From positions 7,812,001 through 7,876,000 of the forward strand of contig NC_064676.1 of the NCBI RefSeq assembly GCF_023278565.1: a stretch of DNA of 64,000 nt, written 5' to 3'. Position numbers and translations under genes: made by a program. Of the stretch, positions 46,270 through 55,981 are shown piece by piece (position 1 is the first letter of the stretch; every line of letters begins with the position of its first letter). This stretch comes from Colletotrichum lupini (lineage: Eukaryota; Ascomycota; Sordariomycetes; Glomerellales; Glomerellaceae). The notes beneath the pieces were generated by a model that was given only the letters and a program-made list of their open reading frames with translations, did no database searches and was not told where the DNA came from.

Positions 46270-48169
46270 TCATAGCTTTGCTGCACGCCGCTGCTTCTCA
46301 CGGTCTCTCAACAACCGTCTTAGTATCTTGCCCGAAGGAGACTTGGGAATCGCATCCACAAACTCGATGCCTCCCTTGATCCATTTGTGGGGAGCTTTCC
46401 TGGCCTGCACGTACTCCTGGATACCCTTCTCGGAACATGGCCCCGACTTGACAATGTAAGCCTTTGGGACTTCGCCGGCACGATCATCCGGCACAGAAAT
46501 GACGGCACAATCCGCCACGCTTGAATGGCCCAATAGGCACGCCTCTAGTTCAGCCGGAGCAACTTGATGACCCTAGATGGCTTTAGTCAGTGACCGCAAA
46601 TACTGATTGAATGTTCGAAGCTCGTACCTTGACTTTGATGAGTTCTTTGATTCGGTCCACGATCCAGAGGTGCTCCTTTCCGCTGGGTGCCTTCCGCATT
46701 TCCCCGACGTCTCCTGTCTTGATGAAGCGACCATTCTCCGTGTGAACGAAAGTGTCGCGATTTGCAGACTCGTTATTCAGGTAGCCGAGCACAACACTTG
46801 GCGATTTCACCCACACCTCGCCCGGCTCGTTGTATGTGTCCACCCGCTTGCCGTCCGGGTCAACGAGCATGATCTCAAAGCCTGGCAAAATCAGGCCGGA
46901 ACTGCCAACGACAATGTCCCTAGGCGTACCGGAAGTGACAACGACGCATGTTTCTGTCATGCCATATCCGAGAGTTATCTTCCAGGAGGGATACGCGGAG
47001 AGCAATGCATTAGTTGCCTCCAGCCCTAACGGTGCCGCCCCGACCCACACCCGCTTGACGGAGGAAAGATCGTATTTCTTTAGTGTTTCAAGATTGTTGA
47101 TCATTGCGATAACCAACGGCGGAACGAGATAGAGGGTGTTAATTTTGAAATACTCTATTGTGCGGAGGTATGTGTTCAAGTCGAACTTTGGTAGCACGAT
47201 TACCGAGTCGCCCCTATATGTTGAGGCGTGACATATAATGATCAGGCTGTAGATGTGGGATTGAGGTAGAAGGCCAAGTCCAATGTCGCGATACGCCGGA
47301 GCAATGGCGTCTCGGTCTGCTTGATCAAAAAGTGACAATTGGATAATGTTGGCAATGACATTTTTGTGTGAGATCATGACCGCTTTCTGTTAAGTAGCAT
47401 CAGTACGCAAGTTCAACAAGGAGACAGATCTTTGGAGGCATCACTCACCGGTAGACCAGAGGTACCACTGGAGTAGCAGAGAAATGCTGTCTGTCTTTGT
47501 CCTTGACCACGATTCCACTTGATTGGCTCAAGTTGTGGCAAAGTTTGGCCTCGAAGAATAAGCTCAGCGACCGTTTCGTACTGTTCGAACTTCGCCTCCT
47601 GCTGGCCAGGCATGTCGCAGAGGTAGATGCAGCACTCTGGAATACCGGCAGCTTTAGCAGCTTTCAGTGCGACGGGCAGAAGAGACTGAACGGTGAAGAG
47701 CGCTTTGCACTTTGATGTCACGAGTTGATGTGTGAGCTCTTCTGCATTGTACATCGCGTTTGCAGGGGAAGAGATGCCATTCAAGCGATGGACGGCCCAG
47801 GATAATCCCATTATGTCCACCTGTTTTGCAGAAGAACGTCAGTACGCGCGTCATCTTTAGAAATCTTGAATTTCCAATCATCATAGAACTTACAGTGTTG
47901 AGAGCAAATATGCCGACCACCTTGTCGAACTCACTGCCCTGATTGACACTCCATCCGAATTCCTGAGCCAATGATCTCGCAAGGGCCTCAACACGACCTT
48001 TCTGTTCCTGGGCCGAGATACTGCTACCACTCAGTCCACAAGTATAGGGATCAAGAGATGTCGCAACGGGGTGCCGTCCATACTGCTCATCAAACATGAA
48101 ATCGCAGAGGGGCACTGTGTCGGGAATGCTTGGGAGTTGGGGAAGAGATTGGTCAGGGACGAACAACAT
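46270..48169 (-). CDS. AMP-forming acyl-CoA ligase (4-coumarate-CoA ligase-like), peroxisomal PTS1
   Basis: Activates a carboxylic acid as acyl-AMP and then acyl-CoA. Exons 48169-47894, 47820-47449, 47386-46628 and 46572-46270 (introns 73, 62, 55 nt) encode 569 residues. Motifs of the ANL superfamily: P-loop-like YSSGTSGLPKAV split by intron 2 (about 208-219), GYGMTETC (about 356-363), the hinge region TGDVGEM and VDRIKELIKVKGHQVAPAELE across intron 3, and PKSPSGKILRR near the end with the catalytic Lys. The C-terminus AKL is a type 1 peroxisomal targeting signal, so the product would feed peroxisomal beta-oxidation. Sequence is undamaged. Substrate not predictable; aryl or alkyl acids both possible. 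Confidence 0.93.
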
Positions 48170-49677
48170 TGTGGCGGCGGGCTTCTTGGGCGTTTCTGAA
48201 CCGATTCACTTAACCACCGAGAGCCACCAAACTGAATCACGAAAGGCTCGAGTTCTGAGAATCCTTTCATTTATTAATAAGCAGTCGTTTATCCGGTGAG
48301 AGCTGTCTCTGACATGGAAATTGGCAATTGACCGCGAGGTTCGACTCTCTGCTAATCCCAATTGGGATTGCCGATAACCCCACGACACGCAGTACCCCCG
48401 CGGGCCGTCTCGGGGTTGGTAAACAGTACTTGGCTCGGGAGCCCATCCTTTCCAATAGCCCCACTAGAGTAGGCTCGGCTCCAGGCAAACAGGCACGGTT
48501 CACCCAGCTCATGCACGCTGGAATTGAGCCAACAATACTGGCTGTCCTGGCTACTTTCCGACATTGCGATCTTGCTGGCCACGTGGAGGCATGAGATCTA
48601 GCCCCAAGATCTAGGTAGTTGTATTTTAATAATGAAGTTCGCAGCCTACCTAGTACACCGGGCCAACAGCCGGCTCCGACGTCGGGATCGACTGGCACTG
48701 ACTTCTATACCCACCTCTATCCGGATCAGTTACCGGTTTCGAGAGACAATATCGTAGTCGATCGTTGTTGAAATCGGATCTTGGGAATCTTCCTTTGTCA
48801 GGAAAGTGTGCAGCTCGTTACACACCAGCGCCGCTTCGAAAGTCCGTTGGATAGAAGATTCAGCGGTAGAGCTCACCACGACGGCTAACAATACCCAAAT
48901 AGATTCTGACAAGCAGACTATTTCACCAAGGCAGTACGAGCGACTTCACATTCAGCAAGAAAGAATGCCATGCATTGAGGCGCCAAACGCCTTGAGGTTC
49001 TTTGCATCCTACAGCCTCTCGAGCATGCTCCAGCGTCAGGTAGCAGGGACTCTTCCCGGTTCCGGGCATAGTTCAGAACGTTATCAATGCGGAGATTGCC
49101 ATTGATATGTAGCAGTACTATCAGCAGAATGGCAGTCACCCTGCAAGCGCCTCGCAAGACATTCAGGAGTGTTGCCTGTTGGTAGAGATGTAAATTCGTT
49201 ACAAAGACATCAACATAAGGGGGACTGTGCCAGAGTGACAGACTGGAAGGGCTCCGTACCTAGGTAGTCTCAGAGAGGCTAGATTCTTGGCCAAGCTTTT
49301 GCGGCGGGTCTGCATCAATCCAGAAGCGGCTAGTTTTATGGCCAAGACTTTAGCCGAGAGCGCTAGCACTTGGCATCTGGGGAACTGCGAATTCATCCAC
49401 TTCCCGGCCCATATGTTCACCCATTCGTGTGCGTTCTGAGAACTCGAAATGCACCTCTGCTTATCACCTCGATAGATGCAAACGATAACCTCATTAATGA
49501 ATACTCTTGTCAGTGAGTATCCGCCTTTTTGTCAAGTACTTGCGTTGGCAAACCGGTGTCGAAGTAGCACATGGGGGTTGTGGGGTAGCATGAAGTGAGT
49601 TAGACGAAGACTTATTTGCTTCTCTTGATTCGCAACTATTTCAACATGTTTACAGATAACAGCGTAAGTACAAAGGT
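48170..49677. other. Intergenic region, ligase promoter side
   Basis: 1.5 kb between the ligase start and the 3' end of the permease. TTACCG at 48730-48735. Several 60-140-residue open frames on both strands (for example 48267-48698 minus, 48328-48594 plus) overlap each other and have no family motif. CCTAGGTAG-type words occur near 49258. No gene supported. Confidence 0.5.
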
Positions 49678-51441
49678 TCAGTCTCTCTTTGTGTTGGGCT
49701 CAGCCGTGACTTCGGGCTGATGCTCAGCCGTGCCATATATGACCCGTCCAGCAATGTCTTCAACTTGCAAATACGTCTGCCTTCCTTTGATGAACCAAAA
49801 GCTAATGCTGAATAAGAGGATAATTCCAAAGACAGCGATAGCATAGTTCATGTCAGCGATAGCTGGGTTGGGCTCGGCGGGGAAAAAGAAGAAAACAGTC
49901 GTAACCAAGCAATAAACAATCGAAACCCAATTGATGACAGCCCCATATCGACCAAGACGGAATTCCGCTGGGGGCAATTTGTTTCTCCCAACCAGAAGAA
50001 GCGTGAGTATGGGAATAGCGTAGGATATCGTAAGGGCAATGGTACTGACGCCGACGATGGCCTCCAGAACTGTGTTGGAGAAGGTGTAAAGTAGACCGAC
50101 GAGACCGATGATGATTCCTTGTAGCCCAAGCGCGCGAACTGGTGCCTTCCAAGTTTCGTCCACATGGGAGAAGTAGGGACTCCACGGGATTCCTCCGTCG
50201 CGCGCAAAACTCCATGTGAGTCTGGACGCTGTCGTCAAGACAGTGACTCCCTGGCCCAAGCCATTGATGATGAAAAGAGCAATAAGGACGGCTGCCCCTT
50301 GCAGCCCAACCGTGCTTTTGACAAGATCCATAAAGGGGAGGCCTGTTGTCGGGTCGAGGACCTGTTCGAGGTCTTGGATGGAAAAGAGACAGACAACCAT
50401 GAACAAGAATCCAGTACCCGCACCACAAATAATAGATAACCAGATGACCCGGGGGATGTTCTTTCGTGGTGCAGGTATCTCCTCTACGAGATGGATGGCG
50501 GCGTCGAAAGCCGTGAGTCCGTAGGCGCTCTGGACGAGGCCCATGAACCACACGATACCATCGCCCCATCCCGTGCGATTAATCCACGCTCCGAACACAA
50601 ACGATGCGGGTTGGAAATGGAGTCCGTCCCTGGTCCCAACCGATATGAGTAGGGCAAGTCCGAAAACAAAAAATAACCCGGCAAACGTGATCCCAACAAA
50701 GTTGTTAAAAATGGGGAGAATCTTGTCCCTTCGACAAGAAATCATATTCAAGAGAGTCAGGAGTATTGTCGTGCCAAGGTAAACCAGAAACTGAACCCAG
50801 CCAGTTTGAGGTGCCGTCGAAGTTTCGTCGAAAAGCAAGTTCATTCCCAAGATGAACTCGGTCATAAACGCTACGGTGGAAGCTGACAAAGTCCACCATC
50901 CAAAGGTATTGATCCAGGCGCAGAGGTACGACAAAAAGCGACCAGCTGAGGTAGGCCATAACCGTGAGACCCAGTATGCCTGACCCATAGCCGTTGGCAT
51001 ACTGCTGCACATCTCTCCTAGGGAAACGCCGATGCAAGTATTGCAAAAAGTGACCAAACACAGGCCCCAGAGGATGGTTATCGGACCACCGTTGGTGAGG
51101 CCGCTGGCCAGGCTTTGTGCAAAGACTGACCAGGTGCCTAGAACGACAAAGGCGAGCGACAACATGCTCCACGTGTCGAATTTGCGACTGAGAGCTTGCG
51201 AATGACCAAGTTCGGCGAGATCTACTGCATCTTGAGCTGCCTGATGCGACATCGTTGAGGGCTTCAACGTGGGACCTTGCTCAGCATCCATATCGATCGC
51301 GTGGACAGGGACGCTCGTGAGGCTTTGAACAACAGAGGTAGAAGCAGGGGAAAAGCTTGGTTGAAAAGATGAGAGTGTGACATTCTCTTGTGGTAGTTGG
51401 TTGGCGTGTCTCGGCCAATACCCTCTTTCACGGCAGTGCAC
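49678..51441 (-). CDS. APC-family amino acid/amine (GABA/choline-type) permease
   Basis: Polytopic plasma-membrane transporter of the fungal amino acid/choline permease group, one exon, up to 587 residues. Family features: DTWSMLSLAFVVLGTWSVFAQSL in TM1, GEMCSSMPTAMGQAYWVS, the signature-like region EEIPAPRKNIPRVIW, SRLTWSFARDGGIPWS, and about 12 hydrophobic helices ending near SFWFIKG with a short cytosolic tail. The first ATG (51441) gives an unusually long leader; the Met at 51291 (MDAEQGPTL) starts a more typical N-terminus, so the real start may be there. It is divergent from a copper amine oxidase, which suggests uptake of the amine that the oxidase degrades. Sequence undamaged. Confidence 0.92.
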   Translation of the reverse strand: MHCRERGYWPRHANQLPQENVTLSSFQPSFSPASTSVVQSLTSVPVHAIDMDAEQGPTLKPSTMSHQAAQDAVDLAELGHSQALSRKFDTWSMLSLAFVVLGTWSVFAQSLASGLTNGGPITILWGLCLVTFCNTCIGVSLGEMCSSMPTAMGQAYWVSRLWPTSAGRFLSYLCAWINTFGWWTLSASTVAFMTEFILGMNLLFDETSTAPQTGWVQFLVYLGTTILLTLLNMISCRRDKILPIFNNFVGITFAGLFFVFGLALLISVGTRDGLHFQPASFVFGAWINRTGWGDGIVWFMGLVQSAYGLTAFDAAIHLVEEIPAPRKNIPRVIWLSIICGAGTGFLFMVVCLFSIQDLEQVLDPTTGLPFMDLVKSTVGLQGAAVLIALFIINGLGQGVTVLTTASRLTWSFARDGGIPWSPYFSHVDETWKAPVRALGLQGIIIGLVGLLYTFSNTVLEAIVGVSTIALTISYAIPILTLLLVGRNKLPPAEFRLGRYGAVINWVSIVYCLVTTVFFFFPAEPNPAIADMNYAIAVFGIILLFSISFWFIKGRQTYLQVEDIAGRVIYGTAEHQPEVTAEPNTKRD

Positions 51442-52033
51442 TACTTCTTATAATTATTTCCCCTCATCCTGATGTCGGATCTTCCCCTTTTGGAGTCGAT
51501 AACACTCGGAGTGAGTGATTAGTGTTGGCATATAATAACAACCTAATCTTTTTGGGGCCGGAGATACGCATCATCCGGGTAGATTCATCTACTGAGGAGT
51601 GGTCGACTCGTTATGCCGGTAACTCATGGTTCTCTCGCCCCCACCAGCCGGGCCGGTCCCACTAGTCATCAACGACAACGAGTCTAACAACATCCCTTGT
51701 CCCGGTCATCCCCGCGTGCGTCAGAGATCTGGATCGTAAAGCTGATACCCATCTGACCAAAGCTTGAACGGGCCGGCGAGCAAAAGCCCCAGTGGACTTC
51801 GTAGATGGCACGACATTTTACGTAAATACCATTCGTCAGTCGAGTGACCATGAGTATAAGTATAGCCGTTGTCTCTCAATTCTAAGACGGCGTTAGAAGC
51901 CTGTGTTCGCCCCCCTGTGCTTTTATACGATATTTTCGTCAACATGATCAAAGACACAACTTCTCTTCCTGGTTACACAATCTTCCATCATGAAGAAGGC
52001 GACCAAGCTCCTGACTTGTCTAAGCAAGCAGTG
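51442..52033. promoter_or_regulatory. Divergent promoter of permease and copper amine oxidase
   Basis: 592 nt shared by divergent genes of one probable function (amine uptake and oxidation). If the permease starts at 51291 the region is about 740 nt. An open frame upstream of the oxidase ATG (from 51869) is in frame with exon 1, so a longer oxidase leader is possible. No specific factor site is assigned. Confidence 0.4.
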
Positions 52034-54131
52034 ATGCATCCTCTTGGTATGCCAAAGTCTTGATTTCTGACGTACGGCAATGCCTGCGTACCTGAGACGG
52101 TTGCTGGCAGGTTCAATTGCGATATTGTGAAGCTAATGTAATATTCCAGATCCGCTGTCAATCGACGAATTACGAGTTGCTGCCAGGCTCATCCGTGAGC
52201 ACAGAAACGCTAGTTCGGTCAAATTCAATTGTCTAACTCTACGTGAACCTACCAAGAGCGAGTATGCAGAGTTCCGTGCAGGGCGAGGGCCGCGACCCGA
52301 ACGGCGTGCCTTTGCTATCATACTGGCAGAGCGTGGTTCGAGCAAGGTTGCCGAGGTCATTGTCAATCTGGCCAAAGGCGAGGTTGAGACCTGGAAAGCA
52401 GTATCGGAGGTCGCACCGACCCTGACTCTTGAAGACCTCGACGTTACGGAACGAGTTGCCCGGCTGAACCCCAAAATCATTGAGGTTTGCCGTGAGATTG
52501 GCATTACCGATATGTCCAAAGTGTTCTTCGACGCCTGGGCCATTGGATTCGACCACCGTTGGGGGTTTGAACGGCGTCTGCAGCAAGGTCTGCCCTACTA
52601 CCGAAAGTCATCAATGGACAACCAGTACGCACACCCCTTGGACTTTTCCGTGGTTGTGGACACCGAGACGGAAGAGGTCCTCGCTATTGACGTCCGACAT
52701 GTCAACGGAGAACGGACCAAGGTCCCGCTGGACGAACACAACTACCTACCAGACTTTATTCAAGAGTCATACGATGGCACTAGGCTCAAGCCTATCGACA
52801 TCACCCAGCCGCAAGGCGTTTCGTTTCGCATGCAGGGGAACGAGCTTTTCTGGGCGGGCTACAAGATGCATATCGGTTTCAATTACCGGGAAGGCATCGT
52901 GATCTCAGACGTGCGCATTCACGACCAACAACAACAACAAGATCGAACACTGTTCAACCGCATTAGCGTTGTCGAAATGGTTGTCCCGTACGGCAACCCT
53001 GATCCACCACACCAGCGGAAGCACGCCTTTGACGTTGGTGAATACGGCAGCGGCCTTATGACGAACTCGCTCAAGCTTGGCTGCGATTGCAAGGGCGAGA
53101 TCCATTATCTCGACGCAGTCATGACGACATCCAAAGGCGAACCAGCAATGATCAAAAACGCGATTTGCATCCACGAGGAGGATAACGGACTTCTCTATAA
53201 GCATACGGACTTTCGTGATGGCAGTGTTATTTCAGCCCGTGATCGGAAGCTCGTCATTTCCCAGATCATCACGGCGGCCAATTACGAGTATGCTTTCTAC
53301 CATACCTTTACTCTCGACGGCACATATAAACTCGAGATCAAGCTGACGGGCATGTTGAACACGTATTGCATGCACCCGTCCGAGTCGGCAGCTCCGTACG
53401 GCACCGAGGTTGCGTCCCGATTGAATGCCCATAATCACCAGCATATCTTCTCGTTGAGAATTGATCCCGAGATTGATGGGCGAAACAATTCAGTGCTACA
53501 AAGCGACGCGGTACCATCGGACGCGCCCGTGGGATCACAAGAAAACCCCTTTGGCAATGGTTTCTATTGCAAAAAGACACCTTTGCGTACTTCGGAGGAG
53601 GGTGCTGCAGTGTATTGCCACGAGACGAGTCGGGCGTGGGATATCATCAATCCGAATAGCATCAACCCTTCAGCCAAAAAGCCGGTTGGGTACAAAATCA
53701 TCAATCCCAATTGCCCGCCTCTTCTGGCCAAACCAGGGAGCATGGTATACAAACGGGCGGCGTTTGCTCGCAAGAGTCTTTGGGTAGTGCCGTACAAAGA
53801 CTACGAGCTTTTCCCGGCTGGGGACTACGTCTGCCAGTCGACGGGAGAGGAGCATCCGCATAACCAGACAATCGTGGATTGGGTGGCTCGGAACGAGTCT
53901 ATCGAAAACACAGATATTGTGTGCTACATTCAATTTGGTCTCACGCACTTTCCCCGGACGGAGGACTTCCCAATTATGCCAGCAGAGCCGGTGAGCGTGA
54001 TGCTGCGGGCGTCCAACTTTTTTGAGAAGAACCCAGGACTTTGGGTACCGCCGTCGTCGGTGTGTGTCGATCGGACGTCCAAGGATGCATTCTGCGCCAA
54101 TGAGGGGAAGCGTGGTTGCGCTCGGTTGTGA
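52034..54131 (+). CDS. Copper-containing primary amine oxidase, peroxisomal (ARL end)
   Basis: Oxidises primary amines to aldehydes with release of ammonia and hydrogen peroxide, using Cu(II) and the self-made cofactor topaquinone. Exon 52034-52046 (MHPL) plus 52150-54131 after a 103-nt intron gives 664 residues, normal for fungal enzymes. N-terminal HPLDPLSIDEL, catalytic base region AFDVGEYGSG (Asp about 299), cofactor motif NYEY (Tyr about 383 becomes topaquinone), copper His pair in HNHQHIF (about 434 and 436) and the third His in GLTHFPRTEDFPIMP. The C-terminus CARL ends in ARL, a PTS1 peroxisomal signal, fitting the peroxide product. The ATG at 52034 is the simplest start; in-frame Met codons upstream (51943, 51869) could add a leader. 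Confidence 0.95.
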
Positions 54132-54475
54132 GGAATGGTATCCGTACCCACACGTTGATACAGCGTGTGAAGACTGGGGAGAAACAAACAAGGTGGAAGA
54201 CATATGGTTGAGATTGTCGTATTTGGATTTGTAGAAAAGCGCAGTGTGGATGAATGTCATTTACTCACCCGAAATTTGGTGTTTGGTGACGCTTCTAATG
54301 AGAGTCCGGTGAATCGCACAGACGGTGGATGAGAAGGGCAAGACGGAGATTGTGACAAGGGTTGCGTGATGTGACCGACAGTAAGGTATCCGTGCCGCGG
54401 GCCTTATGTCGAGTCTGTCATCCAGGCGGTCTGCAGAAGATGCACAGGCTTGGTACCTACGAAGTAGCTTACCTA

Positions 54476-54901
54476 GGTACCTTACCTCAGTAGGTAGTAT
54501 GGTAGCCATGGTCCAATTGGCATCTTTTGCTTTGGAATTACAAGTGAAGAAGGCGGATGACGATGCTCGAGTAAAGCGATGCCGTGACGCGTTGACGTGC
54601 TTATCTTCAATGAGTTGGCATGTCAGGGGTGTATCCGTTTCTACATAGGTAGTATATGGCTGTGTCGTGACGTCCAACCCGGCCTAAGCTTGGGTGCCAA
54701 TGACTCAAGTAAGATCTGAACATGTGGATCCAGTGAGATGTTCCGCAGAAGCAGCCGCAGCCTTCGCTGAGGTATTGACGGTGGGAGATTGCATGAGAAG
54801 ATGATGAGGGGGACGACTCAATTGCTTTACATGTGCTTGAACTTCTCTTACTATGTAGGTATTCGTGGACCGTACCTACCTAAGTAAGCAGGTAAGGTAC
54901 C
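54476..54901. repeat. Inverted repeat pair GGTACCTTACCT / AGGTAAGGTACC
   Basis: A perfect 12-bp inverted pair at 54476-54487 and 54890-54901, with weaker similarity continuing inward (TAGGTAG words on both sides). The enclosed about 400 bp has no coding content. It could be a small non-autonomous element or coincidental clustering of TACCTA motifs. Confidence 0.3.
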
Positions 54902-55185
54902 ATGCGATGTACGAAGGGGAGACCCCTCATGCCCAAGACAAGGTAAAATAGCTTCATACCTGAGGCAGCAGATATTTCCCCTCTTCTCCATTGGATTCTG
55001 CCATCTTCTCCCCTCCGAGGCAGAAGCATTGAGGGAAGGTAGTCAGCAAGCACCTTCCCAAGCTGTACGGAGTAAGTACGGATTCAGACACAATGTGTTT
55101 GTTTATATCTACTACGTAATAGAAGGTATCTATACGGGACACACATTGTTTCTCTTCGCCGCCGCCATGTGCCAGTACCACCTGG

Positions 55186-55215
<30 letters not shown>
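55186..55215. repeat. A30 homopolymer
   Basis: Uninterrupted run of 30 A in intergenic DNA, about 770 bp upstream of the coiled-coil gene. Length in an assembly may be inexact. Confidence 0.75.
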
Positions 55216-55217
<2 letters not shown>

Positions 55218-55981
55218 TTGCGCCCAACGGTAAAGAAACAGCAGTACGGAGTAATTAGCAGCCATTGAGAGGCCCCCACGTCTTTGGCAGGAAAATCCTT
55301 GACGGGCTCGTTGATCAATGGTCACACAATGACAGGTCCCTGAGCGCCCAAAGTGTGACCTCAGGCCATGCAGAGGTATCTTTGTGCACTGTGGCCTGCT
55401 AGATAGTACATCCATGGGGATGCCGCCACTACACCCAATTAGAATAGCTTGAGTGGGCCCAACGGCCGGGCTGCCAATAATTTGGAGGGTCCAAAGCAGG
55501 GGTCCAGCCACTTAGAAAGCAGGTCGCTCATTTCTATCACCACATGAACGAGTGAAGCAGCAGGTGCAAAACCAGTGACCCACGATAACGGCCCAAAAAA
55601 ATACAGAAAGAGCGATTGCCATGTAGAAAAAAAAAAGAGCACCCTGGCCAGGCAGGTGCTATGCTGTGCAGAAAATCCCCTTGACCGCCTTTCTTTGTTT
55701 ACCTTGCCTCACCTTTTACTGACAATTCCCTCCCGGTCCTACTATCCCGTACTCCTCCTCCTCCTACTCCTCACCGTTGCCTCACTCCCCAAGGAAACCT
55801 CGAGGAAAGTCGACTCACCGACGTTCATGGGTCTTGCCTGCACTGCGCCTTTCCCCCAAAATCTTTACCCATTAACCAATCTTATCCCATCAACTGCCCT
55901 GCCCGCCTCTCTACCTTCCCTCGACTGAACCGACAACAGGCCCCCCTTCCCCTTAGTTCAGTCTGACGAGAATTCTCCATC

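Larger units (their letters stand above)
54132..55981. other. Intergenic region upstream of the coiled-coil gene
   Basis: 1.85 kb with no supported gene. It contains a dispersed inverted repeat (54476-54487 with 54890-54901), many CCTAGGTA-type words, an A30 tract (55186-55215), and from about 55680 a C/T-rich stretch up to the ATG that is typical of a strongly expressed fungal promoter and 5' leader. Confidence 0.55.

Noticed and set aside
6445..48169. Interpretation as a secondary-metabolite biosynthetic cluster
   Set aside because: No PKS, NRPS, terpene synthase, prenyltransferase or P450 was found between the genes; the enzyme set fits degradation better. A core enzyme outside the window cannot be excluded.
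48267..48912. Overlapping 60-140-residue frames upstream of the ligase
   Set aside because: No family motif, no splice partners and mutual overlap on both strands; treated as intergenic.
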